Positions 1 to 5,379 of a stretch of DNA of 9,320 nt are shown here, in pieces. Under the pieces are notes generated by a model. The model had not been told where the DNA came from. It saw only the letters and a list, made by a program, of their open reading frames with translations, and ran no database searches. The translations under genes were made by a program, and so were the position numbers. How positions within the stretch are numbered: the first letter of the stretch is position 1; every line of letters starts with the position of its first letter. This stretch comes from CAYFVR01 sp964346545. Lineage in GTDB: Bacteria; Desulfobacterota; Desulfobacteria; Desulfobacterales; Desulfococcaceae. The stretch is from positions 1 through 9,320 of the forward strand of contig CAYFVR010000190.1 in the NCBI GenBank assembly GCA_964346545.1. The letters are read 5' to 3'.

Positions 1-1
1 C

Positions 2-121
2 CACGATCCGTTCATGACCCTGGGATTCCTCGCGCTGCCCGTGATTCCCTCGCTCAAATTGACGGATCGGGGACTGGTGGATGTGGAGGGGTTTGTGGGG
101 GTGGGGTTGTTTGCGGGGTGA
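2..121 (+). CDS. ade: Adenine deaminase, C-terminal fragment (5' end outside window)
   Basis: The frame starting at base 2 is open for 39 codons and stops at TGA 119-121. It encodes the end of a protein containing DPFMTLGFLALPVIPSLKLT, then a DRGLVDV stretch. From memory this matches the conserved C-terminus of bacterial adenine deaminases, which end with a block like LALPVIPxLKLTDxGLxDV. Those enzymes hydrolyse adenine to hypoxanthine and ammonia in purine salvage, in the cytosol, using a metal-dependent amidohydrolase domain that lies outside this window. No catalytic residue is visible, so the call rests on one short conserved tail. The last residues (GFVGVGLFAG) are glycine-rich and less typical. 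The gene points toward the secreted-protein gene downstream, but 276 nt and a change of base composition separate them, so they are probably not one operon. Confidence 0.6.
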   Translation, partial: HDPFMTLGFLALPVIPSLKLTDRGLVDVEGFVGVGLFAG

Positions 122-135
122 AGGGGGAGGCGGTT

Positions 136-165
136 TTGACGTATTTTGGTATTTTGTAGCAAAAT
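136..165 (+). promoter_or_regulatory. Possible sigma-70-like promoter
   Basis: A TTGACG hexamer at 136-141 is followed after 18 bases by CAAAAT at 160-165, which matches four of the six bases of TATAAT. It lies at the start of an AT-rich stretch just after the adenine deaminase stop and about 230 nt before the secreted-protein gene. It would create a long 5' leader containing the structured region at 255-379. The match is weak and not unique, so this is only a candidate. Confidence 0.25.
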
Positions 166-254
166 TTGTAATTCTTCGAACCCAACGTTTCCTTTTTTGC
201 GGAATGGCTGAAACATCCTCACGGGTTTCAATTTGTGAATCGAGTCGGTTGAAG

Positions 255-379
255 TGAAAATTTCCGAGCCCTTTATGTCAAAATTTTTGGGAACGATATT
301 TGCAGTCCATGACAAGCCGATGGGGACAAGCCGATGGGCTTTGGGGCAACGGTTGCCGGTTTGGTTTCGGAAAATTTCA
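255..379 (+). promoter_or_regulatory. Structured 5' leader; candidate GEMM-like (cyclic dinucleotide) riboswitch
   Basis: A near-perfect inverted repeat (TGAAAATTTCCGA at 255-267 against TCGGAAAATTTCA at 367-379, 12 of 13 positions pairing) encloses a region with riboswitch-like layout and ends 5 nt before the Shine-Dalgarno of the secreted-protein gene. Inside, CCAT at 307-310 can pair with an ATGG around 320-323. This is followed by GGGGACAAGCC, then a GGG, then a GGCAA/TTGCC hairpin (345-357). The order resembles the GEMM (c-di-GMP-I/cGAMP) aptamer: a CC-hairpin-GG, then GGACGCAAAGCC, then a GGTAGC..GTTACC-like hairpin. Important differences are the missing AAA before the first CC, a shortened GCAAA segment and the absence of a GNRA loop. 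This could be a divergent or decayed aptamer, or chance similarity. The structure is seen; the ligand is inference. Confidence 0.3.
311..338 (+). repeat. Perfect 14-bp tandem duplication
   Basis: The unit GACAAGCCGATGGG occurs twice head to tail, at 311-324 and 325-338, without mismatch. It sits within the structured leader of the secreted-protein gene and supplies part of both putative stems there. A perfect, non-coding, two-copy unit suggests a recent slippage or duplication event. Confidence 0.85.
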
Positions 380-384
380 AATTC

Positions 385-390
385 GGAGGA
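385..390 (+). promoter_or_regulatory. Strong Shine-Dalgarno that sets the start at 398
   Basis: GGAGGA at 385-390 lies 7 nt before ATG 398. That ATG opens directly into a typical signal peptide. This favours 398 over the in-frame GTG at 254, whose extra 48 residues show no export signal and are encoded by the palindromic leader. Confidence 0.85.
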
Positions 391-397
391 AAAATCA

Positions 398-1846
398 ATG
401 ACGCGAAAATGGATCGGTTGTGTTCTGGGGTTATTGTTTTGCGTGGGGGCGGTCGTTTCCGCCCATGGCCAAAATGTGCAAAATTACGTCTGGATCAACC
501 CCGCCTACGATGATGTCATTTCACCAGAGGAAATAACGTCACCGCCCTATTCCCGGCGGTCTTCCCGTCAGTTCACCTGCACCTCGGAAGCGGCCGTCGC
601 CGACTATCTTCGCCAAAATTTCCAAGCCCGGAACACCCAGATCAGTTTTGTCATGGACTGGGATTTTGCGTGGGGCGACGTGGACGCCATTTATTCCCGG
701 GCGCGGGGTCAATCCACCGAGGGCGACGACTATTTAAAATTTTGCATTTTGGGGGATAACCGCGGCTATCGGGGGAGGGATGGATATGCCGAAATTTCCC
801 TTGGCGTCTCTTATGTGGCAACCTACGAAGAAGAACAACAGGTGGATCGGCGGGTGGACGAAATATTGGCGACGATCGTCGATTCGGGAATGGGCGTCGA
901 GGCCAAGGAAAAGGCGATTCACGATTGGATCGTCGCCAATGTGGAATATGACTTGAGCTTCGTGGAACGCAGCGCCTACGCGGCGCTTTTCCGGGGCGCC
1001 ACGGTTTGCCAAGGATATGCCTTGTTAATGCACAAAATGCTCGAAGAGGTTGGGATCTCGTCGCGCATCGTTCGCAGCGAGGCAATGTCGCATGCCTGGA
1101 ACATGGTGAACCTTTGCGGCACTTGGTACCATGTGGACGCGACCTGGGATGATCCGGTGCCGGATGTGCCGGGTCGTATTCTGTACGACCATTTCAACCT
1201 GTCCGACGCTGAAATTGGTTCGACCCATTTCGGATGGAAAGCCACCGTTCCCGACGCCCCGGACGCGCCGATCGGCTATGTGGAAGGCGTTTGCGATGGC
1301 GCGGTTGAGGGAATAATCTGGCTGACTTCCAAAGATGAGGCCATGGCGCAAGCACTGGCCGAAGGAAAAGAAGTTCTTTTGCTGGCCGGTCGTCCGATTT
1401 GCTCTTTAACGACCTACATGAAAGAAACGGTCTGCGAGATGACGAGTCCGGCCATCCGAAATGAAATACTGGCAGGCTATATTCCGTGGTATTCCGATGT
1501 GGATGCAAGCACGGAATGGGGAACCTACTCGTGGGGCTTGGGTTCATTCACTCTGCCGTTGATTTGCCGGATCGATCCCGGAAATCCCGACCAGTACCTG
1601 GACCGCAGCACCGGCGTTCAGGATGCAGATGCGTTTTATGACCGGCTGCGGAGTTTCGAAGTGGAAAAAGGCGACGTGAACCATCGAGACGGCGTGAATC
1701 TGCAAGACGCCATTCTCGCACTCCAGGCGGCGGTTGGCGCGTCTTCCGACGATGTTTTCACGGACGCGGATGTTAACGGCGACAGCCGTATCGGAATTGT
1801 CGACGCGATCTACATTCTTCAGAAAGTGGCGCGGCTTCGCCAATAA
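398..1846 (+). CDS. Secreted transglutaminase-like / thioredoxin-like / dockerin-type protein
   Basis: The 482-residue product starts with a Sec signal peptide (MTRKW, hydrophobic core about 6-21, cut near AHGQ). A transglutaminase-like core spans roughly 165-255: helix AKEKAIHDWIV, then Cys204 in TVCQGYA, His232 in SHAWN and Asp247 in VDATWDD form the expected catalytic triad. Residues about 305-418 resemble a thioredoxin fold: EGKEVLLLAG before the active-site position, a cis-Pro-like TLPLICRIDP strand, and a terminal GVQDADAFYDRL helix. The usual CxxC is reduced to CSLT (Cys335 only). The tail (426-480) has two dockerin-like calcium loops. Loop 2 (DVNGDSRIGIVD, 458-469) is canonical, while loop 1 (426-437) has Arg where an acidic ligand is expected. 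It probably acts outside the cytoplasm as a protease-like or cross-linking enzyme; the substrate is unknown. Its base composition is more AT-rich than its neighbours, so transfer is possible. Confidence 0.85.
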   Translation: MTRKWIGCVLGLLFCVGAVVSAHGQNVQNYVWINPAYDDVISPEEITSPPYSRRSSRQFTCTSEAAVADYLRQNFQARNTQISFVMDWDFAWGDVDAIYSRARGQSTEGDDYLKFCILGDNRGYRGRDGYAEISLGVSYVATYEEEQQVDRRVDEILATIVDSGMGVEAKEKAIHDWIVANVEYDLSFVERSAYAALFRGATVCQGYALLMHKMLEEVGISSRIVRSEAMSHAWNMVNLCGTWYHVDATWDDPVPDVPGRILYDHFNLSDAEIGSTHFGWKATVPDAPDAPIGYVEGVCDGAVEGIIWLTSKDEAMAQALAEGKEVLLLAGRPICSLTTYMKETVCEMTSPAIRNEILAGYIPWYSDVDASTEWGTYSWGLGSFTLPLICRIDPGNPDQYLDRSTGVQDADAFYDRLRSFEVEKGDVNHRDGVNLQDAILALQAAVGASSDDVFTDADVNGDSRIGIVDAIYILQKVARLRQ

Positions 1847-1907
1847 TTCGGACGCGTTCTTTCATTCTCGCAAACTCGCAAATCGACAAATTGTCCGCAA
1901 TCCATGT

Positions 1908-1937
1908 CCTCCGGCTTCCCCCGGGAACCCGGAGGGC
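1908..1937 (+). terminator. Hairpin terminator candidate after the secreted-protein gene
   Basis: CCTCCGG at 1908-1914 pairs perfectly with CCGGAGG at 1929-1935. Inside it, after a C-C mismatch, TTCC (1916-1919) pairs with GGAA (1924-1927) around a CCCG loop. The hairpin is followed by GCTTTCACCTTGCTTTT, an interrupted T-rich stretch rather than a clean T run. It lies 61 nt after the stop codon at 1846 and about 90 nt before mtnA. The stem is strong. The imperfect T tract leaves open an attenuator or mRNA-stabilising role. Confidence 0.5.
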
Positions 1938-2022
1938 TTTCACCTTGCTTTTCCCGCCAAAATTCCCTACCTTCCTCTATGCGAAACAACGACAATCCCA
2001 TCCGAAGGAAATGGATATCCCC

Positions 2023-3126
2023 ATGAACGTTGACGGAAAAAATATGCGCCCCATTTGGCTCGCCGAGAACGGGCAAACCGTGCAGGTGATCGATCAGCGG
2101 GCGCTGCCCCACGAGATGGTCGTCGCCGATCTGGAAAATCTGGACGACGTCATCCGCGCCATCCGGGAAATGTACGTGCGCGGCGCGCCGCTCATTGGCG
2201 CGACGGCCGCCTGGGGCGTGTTTCTCATCGTGACCAGCGCCCCGGACGATCCCGTCTCCCAGGAATACTTGGTGCGGGAGTTCGAACGCCTCAAGGCGGC
2301 CCGGCCCACGGCGGTGAATTTGGCCTGGGCGGTGGATTTCCTCGCGCCCCGGGTGCTGGAGGGCAGGGATCGCGCGGAGATGGCGGAAATCGCCCGCCGG
2401 GGCGCGGAGGAGGTCGCCGAGATGGAGGCGGAAAACTGCCGCCTCATCGGCGAGCACGGTCTGCCGCTGATTCGGGCGCTCGGCGAGAAAAAGAACGGCG
2501 GAACGGTCCATCTGCTCACCCACTGCAACGCCGGCTGGCTGGCCTGCGTGGAGTGGGGAACGGCCACCGCGCCGATGTACGCGGCCCATGCGGCGGGCAT
2601 CGACATCCACGTCTGGGTGGACGAAACCCGGCCGCTGAACCAAGGGGCGCGTTTGACCGCCTGGGAACTGGGAAAGGCCGGAATCGCCCATACCGTCATC
2701 ACCGACAACGCCGGCGGCCATCTGATGCAGCACGGGCTGGTGGACATGGTCATCACCGGCACCGACCGCACCACCCACACCGGCGACGTGGCCAACAAAA
2801 TCGGCACCTACCTCAAGGCGCTGGCGGCCCGGGACAACGACATTCCGTTCTACGTGGCCCTGCCCTCCACCACCTTCGACTGGACATTGCGGGACGGCGT
2901 GGCGGAAATCCCCATCGAGGAGCGGGATCCGGACGAGATTCGCCACATCCAGGGACGGGACGCCGACGGCGTCGTTCGGAGCGTGCTGGTTCCGCCGGAA
3001 TCCAGCCCGGCCGGCAATTTCGCCTTCGACGTGACCCCGGCGCGGCTGGTGACCGGATTCATCACCGAACGCGGCGTCTGCTCGGCCAACGAGGCGGACA
3101 TCCGGCGACTGTTTCCCGATCGGTAA
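2023..3126 (+). CDS. mtnA: S-methyl-5-thioribose-1-phosphate isomerase (MtnA)
   Basis: This 367-residue cytosolic enzyme should interconvert 5-methylthioribose-1-phosphate and methylthioribulose-1-phosphate in methionine salvage. Family landmarks are RPIWL and VIDQRALPHE near the N-terminus, MYVRGAPLIGATAAWG, THCNAGWLA, VDETRPLNQGARLTAWEL, GDVANKIGTY, IPIEERDPDEI and FDVTPARLVTGFITERG. The catalytic cysteine is Cys168 and the catalytic aspartate Asp248, 80 residues apart like Cys160/Asp240 of the Bacillus subtilis enzyme as I recall it. GTDRTT replaces the more usual GADRI around the aspartate. Some MtnA relatives also take 5-deoxyribose-1-phosphate, derived from 5'-deoxyadenosine, so that substrate cannot be excluded. 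The start is uncertain. AAGGA at 2005-2009 is only 1 nt before ATG 2011 and 13 nt before ATG 2023, and ATG 2044 is also in frame. No other methionine-salvage gene is in the window. Confidence 0.93.
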   Translation: MNVDGKNMRPIWLAENGQTVQVIDQRALPHEMVVADLENLDDVIRAIREMYVRGAPLIGATAAWGVFLIVTSAPDDPVSQEYLVREFERLKAARPTAVNLAWAVDFLAPRVLEGRDRAEMAEIARRGAEEVAEMEAENCRLIGEHGLPLIRALGEKKNGGTVHLLTHCNAGWLACVEWGTATAPMYAAHAAGIDIHVWVDETRPLNQGARLTAWELGKAGIAHTVITDNAGGHLMQHGLVDMVITGTDRTTHTGDVANKIGTYLKALAARDNDIPFYVALPSTTFDWTLRDGVAEIPIEERDPDEIRHIQGRDADGVVRSVLVPPESSPAGNFAFDVTPARLVTGFITERGVCSANEADIRRLFPDR

Positions 3127-3144
3127 GGCCATGAAAGGAAATAT

Positions 3145-3234
3145 CCGTTCCGCGTCCGGGAACGGCAAGTTTGGCTCGGCGCTCGGCCCCGGCCGTGCCC
3201 CGATTCGACGAGTGCCAATCGTTGCTTGCGGGGC
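3145..3234 (+). terminator. Two inverted repeats after mtnA; weak terminator candidates
   Basis: In the 183-nt gap between mtnA and ahbB, CCGTTCC (3145-3151) pairs perfectly with GGAACGG (3159-3165) around a 7-nt loop, 18 nt after the mtnA stop. It is followed by CAAGTTT rather than a T run. Further on, GCCCCG (3197-3202) can pair with CGGGGC (3229-3234), which is followed by TTT. Either could end mtnA transcription, and their presence suggests that ahbB has its own promoter. I see no convincing promoter hexamers or FNR-type site before ahbB. Confidence 0.3.
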
Positions 3235-3309
3235 TTTAACGGTACGAGCTTTCCTGCCAATCGCCTCATTTCACAATTCAAGCGACCCGAACTTGTTCGA
3301 AAGGTTTTC

Positions 3310-3819
3310 ATGCTGACCGACCTGGAAAAAAAAGTGATCGCGGCGGTGCAGGGCGACATCCCCGTCGTCGAGCGGCCCTTCGAGGCCATCGCCCATCGGA
3401 TCGGGGCGACCGAGGACGAGGTCATCGACACCCTCCAATCCCTCCAGGAGCGGGGCGTCCTGCGACGGTTCGGGGCCACCCTCAAGCACCAGCGCTCCGG
3501 CTACAAGGCCAACGCCATGGTGGCCTGGCGGATTCCCGAGGACCGGATCGACCGGGTGGGCGAAACCGTGGCCGGATTTTCGGAGGTGACCCACTGCTAC
3601 CGCCGCGAGCCCGCCGGCGACTGGCCGTACAATCTCTACACCATGGTTCACGCCCGCGACGAAGACGGCTGCCACGAAATCGCCCGTCGATTGTCGGCCG
3701 CCGCCGGCGAAAGCGATTACAAGCTCTTGTTCAGCCGCCGGGAGCTGAAAAAAACCTCCATGCAGTATTTCCCGGACATGCTCCCCGATCTTCCGGAGGA
3801 CGGATCGCCGACGCCGTGA
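3310..3819 (+). CDS. ahbB: Siroheme decarboxylase subunit, AhbB-like (Lrp/AsnC fold)
   Basis: The 169-residue protein has an N-terminal winged-helix part (MLTDLEKKVIAAVQGDIPVV, then IAHRIGATEDEVIDTLQSL and GVLRRFGATLKHQRSGYKAN) and a C-terminal AsnC-type half with VTHCYRR and WPYNLYTMVH. These motifs mark the AhbA/AhbB/Nir siroheme decarboxylase family. The RRFGATLxHQxSG block favours AhbB over AhbA. The family removes the C12 and C18 acetate carboxyls of siroheme to give didecarboxysiroheme, in heme synthesis of sulfate reducers and archaea or in heme d1 synthesis. AhbB normally works with AhbA, which is not seen here. The start is ATG 3310, with GAAAGG at 3299-3304 spaced 5 nt. The stop overlaps the next gene in GTGA (3816-3819), which suggests translational coupling. 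DNA-regulator function is unlikely given the decarboxylase motifs, but similarity to Lrp means automatic annotation may say AsnC regulator. Confidence 0.88.
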   Translation: MLTDLEKKVIAAVQGDIPVVERPFEAIAHRIGATEDEVIDTLQSLQERGVLRRFGATLKHQRSGYKANAMVAWRIPEDRIDRVGETVAGFSEVTHCYRREPAGDWPYNLYTMVHARDEDGCHEIARRLSAAAGESDYKLLFSRRELKKTSMQYFPDMLPDLPEDGSPTP

Positions 3820-5260
3820 GCCCCGACCGGCCGAACCTGCTGCTGGTCAATCCCTGGATTCACGATTTCGCCGCCTACGATTTCTGGGCCCGGCCGCTGG
3901 GTCTGCTGACCTTGGCCGGGCTGTTCCGGGATCATGGCTTCGGCGTTCGCCACCTGGACTGTCTGGACCGTTTCCATCCCCGGGGCGCCCATCCCGATCC
4001 CCGCGCCCGCCACGGCCGGGGACCGCTCCACAAATCCGCCGTTCCCCTTCCGGACGTTCTTCGCGGCGTCCCCCGCCGCTTTCGCCGCTACGGGGTCGAG
4101 CCGGACTGGTTCGACGCCGATCTCCGNNNNNNNNNNNNNNNNNNNNNNNNNNNNNNNNNNNNNNNNNNNNNNNNNNNNNNNNNNNNNNNNNNNNNNNNNN
4201 NNNNNNNNNNNNNNNNNNNNNNNNNNATCTCCGCGCGGGGCCCCGCCCCGATCTCATCCTCGTCACCTCGATCATGACCTACTGGTATCCCGGCGTCCGG
4301 GAAACCATCGAACATTTGCGCCGGGCGTTTCCGGAAACGCCGATCCTGCTGGGCGGGATTTACGCGACCCTGCTGCCGGAACACGCGGCCCGCCTCGGCG
4401 CGGATCGGGTCGTCTCCGGCGGCGATTTCGGAGAAATCTTGGGAATCGTCGGAGAGATGACCGGCTTCCGCCCCGCCCTTCAACCCGACCCCGACCGGAT
4501 GGACGGCTGGCCCCGCCCCGCCCTGGAGCTTCAGCGGGAAATCCCCTTCGCCCCCTTGCTGACGGCGATGGGTTGCCCCTTCCGCTGCGCCTACTGCGCG
4601 TCCGACCGCCTCGCCCCCCGCCGCCTCCGTCGCTCCCCGGAACACATCCTGGAGGAAATTCGCTTCTGGCACGAACGCCACGCCGTCCGGGATTTTGTCT
4701 TTTACGACGACGCCCTCCTGTTGGACGCCGAGCGCCACGCGCTGCCATTGTTGGAATCCGTGATGCAGGCCGAGCTTCCGATCCGATTCCACACGCCCAA
4801 TGCCGTCCACATCCGGGAAATCGACGGTCGTATGGCGGAAATGCTGTTTCGATCCGGATTTCACACCCTGCGACTGGGGCTGGAAACGGCGGCGTTCGAG
4901 GAACGATTCGAACTGGACCGAAAGGTGACGGAGACGGAATTCGGGCGGAGCGTGGCGGCGCTGAAGCGTGCGGGATTTCCGCGAGAGCGGGTGGGGGCCT
5001 ATCTGCTGGCGGGGCTGCCGGGCCAAAGCGTGGCGGCGGTGGAACGTTCCATCCGGGTCGTCCGGGAGGCGGGCATCACCCCGGTCCCGGCCTGGTACAC
5101 GCCCATCCCGGGCACCCCGCTCTGGCCCGCCGCGGTCGCCGCGTCTCGGTACGATCTGGAATCCGATCCCCTCCTGACCAACAACGCCTTGGTTCCCTGC
5201 TGGCCCGAATTTTCCTGGGACGTGCTGACCCGCTTGAAGAACCTGGCCCGGGGCGGGTAA
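3816..5260 (+). CDS. B12-binding-domain radical SAM protein, interrupted by assembly gap
   Basis: The start is GTG 3816, inside the stop of ahbB. The N-terminal Rossmann-like cobalamin-binding domain begins NLLLVNPWIHDFAAYDFWARP and continues with LGLLTLAGLFRDHGFGVRHLD. After the N run come DLILVTS, TYWYPGV and ILLGGIYATL. The radical SAM core carries CPFRCAYC (bases 4574-4597), a CxxxCxxC motif that binds the [4Fe-4S] cluster. It continues with DFVFYDDALLLD, LRLGLET and AYLLAGLPGQS, all typical of the TIM-barrel half. The DxHxxG cobalamin motif is absent, as is common in this class. As deposited, the frame differs by one phase across the Ns, but joining the contigs at their shared 7 bases restores one frame of 445 residues (Cys218/222/225 in that numbering). 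The substrate is unknown. It is not AhbC or AhbD, which have SPASM-type tails and no B12 domain. Coupling to ahbB suggests a tetrapyrrole-related or co-regulated role. Confidence 0.85.
4127..4226. other. Assembly gap of exactly 100 N, probably false
   Basis: The run is 100 N, the conventional placeholder for a gap of unknown size. Both flanks carry ATCTCCG (4120-4126 and 4227-4233). Immediately right of it lies a perfect 12-bp palindrome, GCGGGGCCCCGC (4235-4246), a kind of sequence that commonly breaks short-read assembly. Merging the two copies brings the radical SAM gene back into one frame. Confidence 0.9.
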
Positions 5261-5270
5261 ATCCAGTGGC

Positions 5271-5358
5271 GTTCACTTTGGGATTTCAAATGAACAATCG
5301 TGCCGGGTTGACCGGGGGCGTATGCGATACGCCCCTACCATTATTGGGTTAAGTGAAC
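5271..5358. repeat. REP-like palindrome inside an outer inverted repeat
   Basis: In the 119-nt convergent gap, GGGGCGTAT (5315-5323) and ATACGCCCC (5327-5335) form a perfect 9-bp stem with loop GCG, extended by a G-T pair. The minus-strand reading (GTAGGGGCGTATCGCATACG onward) resembles a palindrome I have seen dispersed in many bacterial genomes. The outer arms GTTCACTT (5271-5278) and AAGTGAAC (5351-5358) form a perfect 8-bp inverted repeat. GTTCA-c-TTTG (5271-5280) can alternatively pair with CAAATGAAC (5287-5295). It may be a small mobile palindromic element, and the stem could also help end transcription from both sides, though no T run follows. Confidence 0.6.
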
Positions 5359-5379
5359 CGTATTGGCCTTAGGCCGGCG

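Noticed and set aside
254..397. GTG-initiated N-terminal extension of the secreted protein
   Set aside because: A strong GGAGGA and a classic signal peptide start at ATG 398. The extension is encoded by the palindromic leader and would bury the signal peptide 48 residues in.
1819..3168. Long open frame on the minus strand opposite mtnA
   Set aside because: It is antisense to a clearly conserved enzyme, is rich in Gly/Arg/His as expected for a GC-rich shadow, and shows no recognisable domain.
3310..3819. Lrp/AsnC transcriptional regulator
   Set aside because: The fold is shared, but HCYRR, WPYNLYTMVH and RRFGATL belong to siroheme decarboxylases.
3816..4277. Genuine frameshift or pseudogene in the radical SAM gene
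   Set aside because: The phase change occurs only across the placeholder gap and disappears when the 7-base overlap is merged.
3934..5352. Alternative plus-strand frame across the N gap
   Set aside because: It stays open only because of Ns and GC bias. The product is Pro/Arg-rich, and the true radical SAM motifs are in another phase.
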